Below, one piece after another: positions 1 to 8,467 of a stretch of 64,000 nucleotides of DNA. Source of the DNA: Sandaracinaceae bacterium (lineage in GTDB: Bacteria > Myxococcota_A > Polyangia > Polyangiales > Houyiibacteriaceae); NCBI GenBank assembly GCA_020633075.1, contig JACKEI010000003.1:558001-622000 (forward strand), written 5' to 3'. The first letter of the stretch is position 1. Each line of letters opens with the position of its first letter. Made by a program: the position numbers and the translations under genes. The notes beneath the pieces were generated by a model that was not told the origin of the DNA, did no database searches, and saw only the letters and a list, made by a program, of their open reading frames with translations.

Positions 1-1
1 C

Positions 2-451
2 GCCTGGTTCACCTCCATCCCGGCGCGCGTCGGGGTGGGCTCCATCGAAGAGCACCTCTGCCAGATCGGAGAGGGCATGCACCGCTACGTCAGCGAGCTC
101 ATGCCCTGCGCCCAGATGATCGGCGCCAACGGCAAGCTGCGGCCGCAGGACTTCGCGCGGCTGCTCGGTGGCGACGAAGAGGCCCCACCGTTCGCCAACA
201 TCGACGCGATGACCCACTACTTCGAGCGTGAGATGGCGCTCGGGCGCGTGCGTGAGACCGACGCGGGAGGCCTCGCGCGTCTCTTCATCGGGGCGATGGT
301 GCACGACGTCCACCTGCGCTTGCACTTCCCCGACCACGTCCCAGGTGACTCGAGCACGGTGGCGCGCCGTGTGGCGCGCACCATCGCGGATCTGGCCGTG
401 GTCCCGAGCGGCAAGCGCTCGAAAAAGCCCACCCTGGGACGTTCCGCCTAA
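2..451 (+). CDS. TetR/AcrR-family regulator, C-terminal part (5' end outside window)
   Basis: The reading frame is open to the left edge, so only the ligand-binding C-terminal half (about 149 residues) is seen; the N-terminal helix-turn-helix lies outside. The helical, Arg/Ala/His-rich end and the position directly upstream of a tripartite efflux operon with a palindromic site between them fit a local TetR-type repressor of that operon. A GTG at 35 could be misread as a start, but the frame continues upstream of it with sensible protein sequence. The family call rests mainly on context, because the diagnostic DNA-binding domain is missing. Confidence 0.6.
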   Translation, partial: AWFTSIPARVGVGSIEEHLCQIGEGMHRYVSELMPCAQMIGANGKLRPQDFARLLGGDEEAPPFANIDAMTHYFEREMALGRVRETDAGGLARLFIGAMVHDVHLRLHFPDHVPGDSSTVARRVARTIADLAVVPSGKRSKKPTLGRSA

Positions 452-502
452 CGCTCACGCGCGTGACGCGACTTGCCCAGGTCGCGCTCGGCCCACTTAG
501 TA

Positions 503-516
503 AGTAAGCGCTCACT
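503..516. promoter_or_regulatory. Probable TetR-type operator
   Basis: AGTAAGCGCTCACT is a near-perfect 14-bp palindrome around AGCGCT, with one mismatched pair. It is AT-richer than its surroundings and lies 26 bp upstream of the TolC-family start. Operators of this look, with AGTAAGC/GCTTACT arms, are common for TetR/AcrR repressors of efflux pumps. Occupancy here would cover the promoter or transcription start. The regulator is inferred to be the adjacent TetR protein. Confidence 0.55.
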
Positions 517-542
517 TTTTCAACGTACCTGGAAACGACGAC

Positions 543-2168
543 GTGACTCACTCCCCCTCCGCCTTCTCGCTCGCACTCGCCGGTCTCGCCGGGGCGGCCC
601 TCCAGCTTGCGGCGGCGCACGCAACGGCGCAGGCGCGGACCCCCGTGTCGCCGCTCGATGTCTCTCCGACGTCGCCCGAGACCACGGCAGCGCCGCGCGA
701 CCCGCAGGTCGTGCCCCCAGCGGCGGGGCCCGTCGCGACGGCTCCGAGCGCCTCTCCGCCGCGGCTGACCGACGTGCTGCCGGGCAGCGCCACCGACATG
801 GACGAGGCCCTCGACCTGGGGCAGCTCCTACCGGCGGGGGTCTCGGCGCCGACCGGGCTCACCCCCGAGGCGGCGGTCGCGCGGGCTCGCGCGGTGTCCC
901 TCGACGCTCGCATCGCCACCGCGCGCAGGGAGGCCGCGGACGCCGGCGTCACGGGGGCCCGTCGGGCGTACGTCCCCCGCGCCTCTCTCGCGGCGCGCTA
1001 CACGCGTCTGTCGAGCTACACGCCAGGCACCATTCAGTCGTTCGACACGCCAGGCTGTCTCGCCAACATCATCGACTGCCAGGCCAACCCCGACAATTAC
1101 CTGTCGAACGTCGTCCTCCAGCGGCCGATCCTGAACCAGTACGCCCTCACGGCGAGCGTGTCGGTGCCGCTCAGCGACTACATGGGCGCCACGCGGCACG
1201 AGCTCGACGCTGCACAGCTCGAGCGCGACGCGGCCCTCGAGGTCGAGCGGGGCGCCGCGAGCGACACCGTGTTGGTGGCCCTAACCAGCTACTTCGAGGT
1301 GGTGCGGGCGCGGGCCCAGCTGCGCGTCGCCAACGACGCCCTCGCGGTCGCCGAGCGGCGCATCGCCGACACACGCGCGCAGGTGGCCAACGGCCTCGCG
1401 ACCCGTAGCGCGCTGCTGGAGGCCGAGGCGAGCGCGCAGACGCTGGCTCGTCTACAGACCGTGGCCGAGACGCGGCTCGTGGTCGCGGAGCGCGCCTTGC
1501 GCGACCTGCTCGAGCTGCCCGAGGACGAGGCCATCGTGCTGTCGGTCGAGCTCTCGGAGCTGCCCGCGGGCGATTTGCGTGACCCGGACGCGCTGCGCGT
1601 CGAGGCCCAAGCCAACGACCCCTACGTGCGCGCCTCCCTGCTGCGCGCCGAGGCTCAGGCCGCGCGCGCCGACGCGGAGCGCGGTCGCATGATGCCCTCC
1701 CTGTCGGTCGGCCTGAACTACACCTACGCCAACCCCAACTCGCGCATCTTCCCGCAGACCACGCAGTTCCGCGGCACTTGGGACATCAGCGCCCAGCTGA
1801 CCTTCTCGCTCGACGGAACGCTGCTCGCAGGCGCCCGCCGCGCCCAGCGGCTCGCGCTGGCGGAGGAGAGCACGCTCACGGCCGAGGGCGACTCGCGCCG
1901 CGCCGGGCGCACCGCGATCGAAGCGCAGGGGCTGCTCGTGGCGTCCTTGGCCGAGGTGGACGCCCGCCGCGTCGCCGTCGCCAGCACCGCGCAGCGGGAG
2001 CGTGACGCCGAGGCGCGCGCCGGCGCAGGCCTGGGCACGCGCACCGAAGTCCTGGACGCCAGCGTCAACGCGCTGCGTGCCCGCCTCGATCTCGTCGACG
2101 CCGTGGTCGACGCCCACATCGCCAACGCCCGTCTGATCCGCGCCCTCGGTGCGGACAGCGCACCCTGA
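543..2168 (+). CDS. TolC-family outer membrane efflux protein
   Basis: A 541-residue protein starting at GTG, with GGAAA a few bases upstream. The N-terminus is a signal peptide ending near residue 31. It is followed by a Pro/Ala-rich stretch and then two long helical repeats rich in Ala, Arg, Glu and Leu (residues about 105-330 and 340-535), the pattern of the outer membrane efflux protein fold. The protein would form the outer-membrane channel of the RND pump encoded by the next two genes. It is the first gene of the operon, and the palindrome in front suggests repression by the neighbouring TetR protein. An insert of about 45 residues with two Cys in the first repeat (near 1020-1100) is longer than usual. 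Confidence 0.88.
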   Translation: MTHSPSAFSLALAGLAGAALQLAAAHATAQARTPVSPLDVSPTSPETTAAPRDPQVVPPAAGPVATAPSASPPRLTDVLPGSATDMDEALDLGQLLPAGVSAPTGLTPEAAVARARAVSLDARIATARREAADAGVTGARRAYVPRASLAARYTRLSSYTPGTIQSFDTPGCLANIIDCQANPDNYLSNVVLQRPILNQYALTASVSVPLSDYMGATRHELDAAQLERDAALEVERGAASDTVLVALTSYFEVVRARAQLRVANDALAVAERRIADTRAQVANGLATRSALLEAEASAQTLARLQTVAETRLVVAERALRDLLELPEDEAIVLSVELSELPAGDLRDPDALRVEAQANDPYVRASLLRAEAQAARADAERGRMMPSLSVGLNYTYANPNSRIFPQTTQFRGTWDISAQLTFSLDGTLLAGARRAQRLALAEESTLTAEGDSRRAGRTAIEAQGLLVASLAEVDARRVAVASTAQRERDAEARAGAGLGTRTEVLDASVNALRARLDLVDAVVDAHIANARLIRALGADSAP

Positions 2169-2215
2169 CCCCTCTGCACTCTGCACATCCCCCCGTGCTC
2201 TCGACAGGTACCCGC

Positions 2216-3430
2216 ATGAATCCCCTCCGTTCCTCCTCCGGCATCCTGCTCTCCTCGTTGCTCCTCGGCGCGCTGAGCGTCAGCGGCTGCGACGGCTCGC
2301 GTGCGAGGGCCACAGCGCCCGGCGACGAAGCCCCGCAGCCCGTCGACGTGACCACCGCCGTGGCCAGCGTGGCGCAGGTGCCCAACACCCTCCGCCTCGA
2401 CGGCACCCTCGTGCCCCGGCGCGAGGCACAGCTCTCGCCCCTCGTCAGCGGACACGTCGCGGAGGTGCGCGTCGAGCGCGGCGACCTGGTCGCGGAGGGC
2501 GCACCCCTCGTGGTCCTGCGTCAGGCCGACCTCCGGCTCGCCGCGCAGGCCGCCGCCGCGCGCGCCCAGGCGCAGTTCGAGCAGCTCGGCGTGGAGCGGG
2601 GCAGCGACTTCGAGCCGGACGCCGTGCCCGAGGTGGTAGCCGCACGGGCTGACTCGGCGAGCTTGGACGACCAGCTGCGTCGCCTCACGCCGCTCCACGA
2701 GTCGGGCGTCGTCGACGACCGCACCTTCGAGCAGGCCCGCAACGCGGCGGAGGCGGCGCGCGCTCGCTACGAGCAGGCCCGCACGCGTGCCCGCGGGTCG
2801 CACGCGAGCTACGTCGCGCTCTCCTCCGAGGCCCGCCTGCGTCGGAACGAGAGCCGCAACACGACCGTGCGTGCCCCGTTCGCCGGCGCCATCATGGAGC
2901 GCCTGGTGGAGGTGGGTGAGTTCGTGGGCACTCAGTCGCCCGTGGTCACGCTGGTGGACGCCTCTCAGCTGCGCCTCGAGCTGGCCGTCCCGGAGCGCTT
3001 CGCCGCGCTGGTGCACGTGGGCCAGCAAGCCACCGTGACCGTGGACGGCACGGGCCAAGAGGTGCTCGGCGAAGTGCGCTTCATCGCGGCGGCGCTCGAC
3101 ACCGACACCCGCACCCTCACCGTCGAGGTGGTGATCGACAACGCCGACGGCGCCGTGCGCGCGGGCCACTTCGCGCGCGCCGAGCTGCAGCTCGACGGAA
3201 CCCGCTCGGTCGTGCGCATCCCGAGCAGCGCGCTCTCCGAGAGGGCCGGCGTCTACCGCGTCTTCGTGGTCCGGGACGGTGTCGCCGCCACCACGGCTGT
3301 GCGCGTCATCGAGACGGCTGGCGAGCTCACCACACTGGACGCCGACCTCCCGGACGGAGCCGTCGTCGTCACCCTCCCACCCCGCGACCTCGCCGACGGC
3401 GTCCCCGTGCACGTCACGGGCAGGAACTGA
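2216..3430 (+). CDS. RND efflux periplasmic adaptor (membrane fusion protein), lipoprotein
   Basis: A 404-residue periplasmic adaptor linking the RND permease to the TolC channel. The start at ATG 2216 gives a lipoprotein signal with lipobox LSVSGC and Cys25 as the lipidation site; an in-frame GTG 21 bases upstream is less likely. After it come a lipoyl/biotinyl-like half motif (VSGHVAEVRVERGDLV), an alpha-helical hairpin (about 95-205), a second lipoyl half (TVRAPFAGAIMERLVEVGEFV) and beta-barrel domains. It lies between the TolC gene and the permease gene, 47 and 10 bases away, so the three are co-transcribed. Confidence 0.92.
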   Translation: MNPLRSSSGILLSSLLLGALSVSGCDGSRARATAPGDEAPQPVDVTTAVASVAQVPNTLRLDGTLVPRREAQLSPLVSGHVAEVRVERGDLVAEGAPLVVLRQADLRLAAQAAAARAQAQFEQLGVERGSDFEPDAVPEVVAARADSASLDDQLRRLTPLHESGVVDDRTFEQARNAAEAARARYEQARTRARGSHASYVALSSEARLRRNESRNTTVRAPFAGAIMERLVEVGEFVGTQSPVVTLVDASQLRLELAVPERFAALVHVGQQATVTVDGTGQEVLGEVRFIAAALDTDTRTLTVEVVIDNADGAVRAGHFARAELQLDGTRSVVRIPSSALSERAGVYRVFVVRDGVAATTAVRVIETAGELTTLDADLPDGAVVVTLPPRDLADGVPVHVTGRN

Positions 3431-3440
3431 GGAGCACGTC

Positions 3441-6400
3441 ATGCAGTGGCTCGCCCGTGTCGCCGTCTCTCGCCCAGTCTTCACCTGGGTCATGTCCTTG
3501 GTCCTCCTCGTGCTCGGGGTGGCCAGCGTAGGCAGTCTCCCGGTAGACCGCTTCCCCAACATCGACGTCCCCTACGTCACGGTGGTCGTGCCTTACCCCG
3601 GAGCCTCGCCCGCCCAGGTCGAGACGGAGGTCACGGAGATCATCGAAGAGGCCGTCGGTAGCGTCTCAGGGCTCTCCGAGCTGCGCTCCACGTCCTACGA
3701 GGGCTTGGCCGTCGTGGCCGTGCAGTTCGATCTCGAGAAGGACGGCGACGTCGCCGCGCAGGAGGTGCGCGACCGCGTGAACCGAGTCCTCGCGCAGCTG
3801 CCCGACGGCGTGGACCCGCCTCGCATCGAGAAGCTCGACCCTGACGCGCAGCCCATCTACTACGTGGCGCTGCGGGGGCCGGGCACGCCGCAGGAGCTCA
3901 CGCAGTTCGCGGACGACGAGCTGAAGGGGCCTCTCGAGGGCTTGGGCGGCGTGGGCTCCGTGCAGATCCTGGGTGGACGTGAGCGCGAGATCGGCGTGCA
4001 GCTCGACCCGGCTCGGCTGCAGGCCCTCGGGCTGTCCATCACGGACGTGTCGCTGGCGCTGCGCCGCGAGAACCTCGAGCTCCCGGGCGGCGACGTCACC
4101 AACGGGGCATCCACCCGTCAGGTGCGCGTGCCGGGGCGGGTCCGCAGCGCGGCCGAGCTCAGCGACCTGCCCGTCATGCAGCGCGACGGCCACGTCATCT
4201 ACCTGCGCGACGTCGCGACCGTGACCGACGACGCGGCCGAGGCCGAGTCGCTGGTCACCTTGGACGGGGAGGGCATCGTGATGCTCACCGTCACGCGCCA
4301 GAGCGGCACCAACGCCATCGCGGTCGCGGACCGCTTGGCCGAGTCGATCGAGGGCATCCGCGCGCGCCTCCCTGCCGGGTACCGTGCGGATGTCGTCCGC
4401 GACGAGAGCACCTTCTCGCGCACCTCCGTCGACGCCGTGAAGGAGCACTTGGTGCTGGGCGCCATCTTCGCGGTGTTGGTGGTGTTCTCCTTCCTCCGCA
4501 ACGGGCGGGCCACCGTGATCGCGGCGCTGGCCATCCCCGTGTCCATCATCGCCACCTTCGCGGTGCTGAACGTGCTGGGCCTCACGCTCAACATGATCAC
4601 GCTGCTGGCGCTGACCCTCGCCGTGGGCATCGTCATCGACGACGCCATCGTCGTGATCGAGAACGTCATCCGCTTCCTCGAGGAGCGCAAGCTCGCGCCG
4701 CGCGAGGCGACCATCGAGGCCACCAAGGAGATCGGCCTGGCCGTTCTCGCCACCACCCTGTCGCTCGTGGCCGTGTTCCTGCCCGTCGTGTTCATGGGCG
4801 GCATCGTCGGGCGCTTCCTGTCCTCGTTCGGAATCACCATGAGCGTGGCCGTGCTGGTCTCTCTCTTCGTGGCGTTCAGCCTCACGCCCATGCTCTCGTC
4901 CAAGTGGCTGAAGCGCAGCGGCGAGGGGCACAGCCAGAGGCCGCACCCCACCGGGGTGGCCGCGGCGCTGACCGGGCGTGAGGAGCGCGCGCGCTACCGC
5001 GAGTTCCTGCGCGGGGAGTCCGGCTTCAACCTACAGGACGGCGCGCTCGAGCGCTGGTACGGCAAGCTGCTCGCCTTCTCCATGGCTCACCGCTGGGTGG
5101 TGGGGCTGGTGATGATCGCCGCGCTGGCCGCCATCCCGGTCATCGGCGCGCGTGTTCCCACGGGCTTCCTGCCCACGGACGACGAGGGTCGCTTCGAGAT
5201 CACCGTCGAGGCTCCGCAGGGCACCTCGCTGGCGGAGACGGAGATCATCGCCGAGCGCCTGGCCCGTCAGGTGCGCTCTCTGCCGGAGGTCGAGCACACC
5301 GTGCTCATGGTCGGCAGCGCCGCGGGCGACATCAGCGGGCGCGGCAACCACGAGGCGCTCCTCTACGTGGGCCTGGTGGACCAGACCGAGCGCGAGCGCA
5401 GCGAGCTGGAGATCGAGGAGTACATTCGTGCGGAGTACCTGCCCGGCTTCACGGAGCACGAGCAGGCCAAGGCCGAGATCTCCCGCATCTCCGGGTTCGG
5501 TGGGTCGGGGCCACAGTCGGCGCCCATCCAGTACCTGCTGCGCGGGCCGGAGTTTGCGTCCCTCGAGCGCTACTCCGACGCCCTCGCCACGGCCCTCGGT
5601 CAGCAGACCGGCGTGTCCCAAGCGGACACGACCTTCCGTGAGGGGCGCCCCGAGTTGCGCGTGGAGATCGACCGGCCGCGGGCGGCCGAGCTCGGCGTCA
5701 CGGTGTCCGCCATCGCCGACACGCTGCGCATCCTCGTCGGTGGCGCCGACGTGACCAACATCGCCGTCGGCGGCAACCAGTACGACGTCAACCTGCGCGC
5801 CGCCGAGGAGTTCCGGCGCGGCGCGGCGGACCTCGACCGCTACGAGGTGCGTGCCCTGGACGGACGCCTCGTGCCTCTCTCGCAGGTGGCGCACGTCGTG
5901 GACGGCGTCGGCCCCGCGGCCATCGAGCACGTGGGTCGCGAGCGCAGCGTGATGGTCTACGCCACCACCCTCCCGGGCGCGTCCACTGCCGCGCTCATCC
6001 AGACCCTCGACCGCACCGCCGCCGGGCTGAACATGCCACCCGGCTACTCCACGGCGCTCACCGGGCAAGCGCGCGAGTTCGGCAAGGCGGCGCGCGGCTT
6101 CGCCATCGCCATCGTGCTGTCCTTCATCTTCATGTACCTGATCATCGCGGCGCAGTTCGAGAGCTGGATCTATCCCCTCAGCATCTTGGCCTCGCTGCCG
6201 CTGACGGTGCCCTTCGCGCTTCTCTCGGTGCTCATCTTCGGGCAGTCGCTCAACGTCTACTCCATGCTCGGCCTGCTGGTGCTCTTCGGCATCGTAAAGA
6301 AGAACTCCATCCTGCAGGTGGACCACACGCTCACGCTCCTACGCGAGGGCTTCTCGCGACCCGACGCGGTCATGCTGGCCAACCGCGACCGCCTGCGGCC

Positions 6401-6674
6401 CATCCTCATGACCACCATCGCGTTCGTCGCGGGCATGGTGCCGCTTCTGCTCAGCAAGGGAGCCGGCAGCGGTACCAACCACGCCATCGCGGGCATCGTG
6501 CTGGGCGGTCAGACGCTGGCGCTGTTGCTCACGCTCGTGGGCACGCCGGTCATCTTCACCTGGCTGGATGACATCTCGAAGGGGGCGTCGAAGCTGACGG
6601 CCCGTGTCCGTGCGCGCCTCGGCTGGGAGGACGCCGAGCGCGCGGCACCCCCGGAAGCCCCGCACGCGGCCTGA
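3441..6674 (+). CDS. RND-family efflux permease (AcrB/HAE1-like)
   Basis: A 1077-residue inner-membrane proton-driven exporter. ATG 3441 follows GGAG at 3431; the open frame starts farther upstream, inside the adaptor gene, but that part is not coding. The N-terminus (SRPVFTWVMSLVLLVLGV) is the first membrane helix, followed by the family signature DRFPNIDVPYVTVVVPYPG. The paired aspartates of the proton relay are in helix 4 (Asp400/Asp401 in VGIVIDDAIVVIENV) and the matching lysine is in the second half (Lys953/954). Length and two-fold repeat are normal. Substrate cannot be told from sequence. The last gene of the operon, it converges on the DUF1003 gene. Confidence 0.95.
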   Translation: MQWLARVAVSRPVFTWVMSLVLLVLGVASVGSLPVDRFPNIDVPYVTVVVPYPGASPAQVETEVTEIIEEAVGSVSGLSELRSTSYEGLAVVAVQFDLEKDGDVAAQEVRDRVNRVLAQLPDGVDPPRIEKLDPDAQPIYYVALRGPGTPQELTQFADDELKGPLEGLGGVGSVQILGGREREIGVQLDPARLQALGLSITDVSLALRRENLELPGGDVTNGASTRQVRVPGRVRSAAELSDLPVMQRDGHVIYLRDVATVTDDAAEAESLVTLDGEGIVMLTVTRQSGTNAIAVADRLAESIEGIRARLPAGYRADVVRDESTFSRTSVDAVKEHLVLGAIFAVLVVFSFLRNGRATVIAALAIPVSIIATFAVLNVLGLTLNMITLLALTLAVGIVIDDAIVVIENVIRFLEERKLAPREATIEATKEIGLAVLATTLSLVAVFLPVVFMGGIVGRFLSSFGITMSVAVLVSLFVAFSLTPMLSSKWLKRSGEGHSQRPHPTGVAAALTGREERARYREFLRGESGFNLQDGALERWYGKLLAFSMAHRWVVGLVMIAALAAIPVIGARVPTGFLPTDDEGRFEITVEAPQGTSLAETEIIAERLARQVRSLPEVEHTVLMVGSAAGDISGRGNHEALLYVGLVDQTERERSELEIEEYIRAEYLPGFTEHEQAKAEISRISGFGGSGPQSAPIQYLLRGPEFASLERYSDALATALGQQTGVSQADTTFREGRPELRVEIDRPRAAELGVTVSAIADTLRILVGGADVTNIAVGGNQYDVNLRAAEEFRRGAADLDRYEVRALDGRLVPLSQVAHVVDGVGPAAIEHVGRERSVMVYATTLPGASTAALIQTLDRTAAGLNMPPGYSTALTGQAREFGKAARGFAIAIVLSFIFMYLIIAAQFESWIYPLSILASLPLTVPFALLSVLIFGQSLNVYSMLGLLVLFGIVKKNSILQVDHTLTLLREGFSRPDAVMLANRDRLRPILMTTIAFVAGMVPLLLSKGAGSGTNHAIAGIVLGGQTLALLLTLVGTPVIFTWLDDISKGASKLTARVRARLGWEDAERAAPPEAPHAA

Positions 6675-6695
6675 GCACCGGACGTGGCGCCAGCC

Positions 6696-7244
6696 TCAGC
6701 GCTGGCTGAGCGCCATGTGCTGGTGCATCTCACGCGTGAGCCCCTCGATCTGCTGGCTGAGCTGGTGCGTGAGCTCGGTCAGCTCCGTGTTGCGCCTCAT
6801 GAGCGCCACCAGCAGCTCGAGCTGCGCCACGCTGGCCGCCTCGCGCTGCGCCGCGTCGAGCGCGAGCGCCTCGCGGTGGTGGGCGTCGTTCTCGGCGCTG
6901 GCCTTGTCGCGGTCGGCCTGGCGGGTCTGCGCGAGCAGGATCAGGGGGGCCGCGTAGGCGGCTTGGAGGCTGAAGGCGAGGTTCAGCAGGATGAAGGGGT
7001 AGAGGTCGAAGTGCACCAGCCCCGCCGCGTTGAGCGTGATCCACACGAATACCACCGCGCTCTGTCCCAGCAGGAAGGTGGGCGTCCCGAAGAAGCGCGC
7101 GAAGCGCTCGGCCTTCGTGCCGAACGCATCCGCTCCGAAGACGGACGCGAGATGCACGCTCCGCAGATGGAAGCGGAGCGCGTGGGGAGCGGCGTGTGCA
7201 GCCGGCGCAGGGCTCGACGCCGACGGGGTGGTCTCGGTGTTCAT
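6696..7244 (-). CDS. DUF1003 membrane protein
   Basis: A 182-residue protein with two adjacent membrane helices around residues 58-75 and 82-105, holding the DUF1003 core YPFILLNLAFSLQAAYAAPLILLAQ followed by RQADRDKA. A His-containing coiled-coil tail follows (residues 115-180) with heptad-like Leu/Glu spacing. The family's function is unknown. It is the last gene of a minus-strand run with an NTF2-like gene, tpx and a phosphatase gene. Confidence 0.85.
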   Translation of the reverse strand: MNTETTPSASSPAPAAHAAPHALRFHLRSVHLASVFGADAFGTKAERFARFFGTPTFLLGQSAVVFVWITLNAAGLVHFDLYPFILLNLAFSLQAAYAAPLILLAQTRQADRDKASAENDAHHREALALDAAQREAASVAQLELLVALMRRNTELTELTHQLSQQIEGLTREMHQHMALSQR

Positions 7245-7284
7245 GCCACCAGATACGCCAGCCCGTCTGCGACGTCGAGAGCGC

Positions 7285-7923
7285 TCAGCGGCCGCGCAGC
7301 ACGATGCGCGCCATGGCGGCGCCCTTGCGCAGCTTGTCGCGCAGCCCCTCGGGAGCGCGCAGGTGGCGGTGCCCCGGCAGCAGCGTCTTGCTGCTCACCT
7401 TGGTGCGCACCTTCTCTGCGATGACCGGGTTCAGGTGCCCGTCCGCCGCGAGCTCTGCGAAGAGCGCGAACACGTTGCCCAGGTCGAAGAAGTCGCGCTG
7501 CTCCGCGAACTTGCCGTCGCCGCCGTAGCGAAACCACGAGCCCCCCACGCCGGCGACCTCGTAGTCGCTCCCGTCGGCGCGCTTGACCGGCGCGACCTGC
7601 CGCCAGAAGGCGATGATCTCCCCCAGCGTCTCGTCGATCAGCACGCGCTCGTACGGGTACTCCCAGCCCTCGAAGCCCTTCATCTGGTAGCCGATGGCGA
7701 GCTCCTCAATCTGCCGCCGACCGCGCGCCTCGAACTCCTCGTTGGGGCCGATGTTCCAGCGGTAGACGGCGTCGTCCGTGTAGAACGGACCGAGGTGGGC
7801 GATCCAGTCGCCGGCCGCCTCGGCGCGACGATTGGCCTCGAGCCACGCGTCCATGGTCTGCTCCAGCTCCGCACGGGTGAACGTGCGGGCCGGCTTGGGG
7901 TTGATGGCCTTGACGGTGGTCAT
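7285..7923 (-). CDS. NTF2/SnoaL-like protein
   Basis: A 212-residue cytoplasmic protein whose start I place at the ATG at 7923; the open frame upstream of it is low-complexity and overlaps tpx. Residues 10-140 (MDAWLEANRRAEAAGDW, FYTDDAVYRW, GRRQIEELA) follow the nuclear-transport-factor-2 fold used by SnoaL-like cyclases and isomerases. The C-terminal 60 residues (Arg/Lys/His-rich) are outside that domain. No catalytic residues can be assigned. It lies 40 bases downstream of tpx on the same strand. Confidence 0.65.
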   Translation of the reverse strand: MTTVKAINPKPARTFTRAELEQTMDAWLEANRRAEAAGDWIAHLGPFYTDDAVYRWNIGPNEEFEARGRRQIEELAIGYQMKGFEGWEYPYERVLIDETLGEIIAFWRQVAPVKRADGSDYEVAGVGGSWFRYGGDGKFAEQRDFFDLGNVFALFAELAADGHLNPVIAEKVRTKVSSKTLLPGHRHLRAPEGLRDKLRKGAAMARIVLRGR

Positions 7924-7963
7924 GGGAGCTCCTGCCGCTGGGGGAGGCGTGGCCTCATGGGGC

Positions 7964-8458
7964 TCAGCCGGCGGCGAGCGCCGCGTCGTAGTTGGGCTCT
8001 TGGACGATCTCGGGGACGAGCTCGCTGTAGACGACCTTGTTGTCGCCATCGATCACCAGGACGGCGCGCGCCGTCAGCCCCTTGAGCGGGCCCCCGGTCA
8101 TGGTGAGGCCGTAGTCGTCGCTGAAGCTGCTGCGGAACGACGACAGGGTCACCACGCCTTCGATGCCTTCGGCACCGCAGAAGCGCTTCTGCGCGAACGG
8201 CAGGTCCGCGCTGATGGCCAGCACGACAGCGCCGTCCTTGCCGGCGGCCTTCTGGTTGAAGGCCCGCGCGGTCGCCTGACACACGCCCGTGTCGTAGCTC
8301 GGGTTGATGGTGAGGATCTTGGTCTTGCCGGCGAAGTCCGCGAGGGTCTTCTCGCTGAGGTCGGCCGCGACGAGGGTGAAGTCGGGGGCGTTGCTGCCCA
8401 CCGCGGGGAGCTCGCCGTTGGTGGAGATGGAGTTGCCCTTGAACGTGATATTGGCCAT
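7964..8458 (-). CDS. tpx: Thiol peroxidase (atypical 2-Cys peroxiredoxin)
   Basis: A 164-residue peroxiredoxin of the Tpx type that reduces hydrogen peroxide and alkyl hydroperoxides using thioredoxin. The peroxidatic Cys60 is in NPSYDTGVCQATARAFN, and the resolving Cys94 is in LPFAQKRFCGAEG, the Tpx-specific location. Length matches the family. The gene follows the phosphatase gene by nine bases and is followed by the NTF2-like gene, so it is probably part of one minus-strand operon. Confidence 0.95.
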   Translation of the reverse strand: MANITFKGNSISTNGELPAVGSNAPDFTLVAADLSEKTLADFAGKTKILTINPSYDTGVCQATARAFNQKAAGKDGAVVLAISADLPFAQKRFCGAEGIEGVVTLSSFRSSFSDDYGLTMTGGPLKGLTARAVLVIDGDNKVVYSELVPEIVQEPNYDAALAAG

Positions 8459-8467
8459 CGGTGGAGC

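Noticed and set aside
6688..6712. Hairpin between the RND permease and DUF1003 genes
   Set aside because: Short stem without a T-run and overlapping the DUF1003 stop codon; insufficient for a terminator call.
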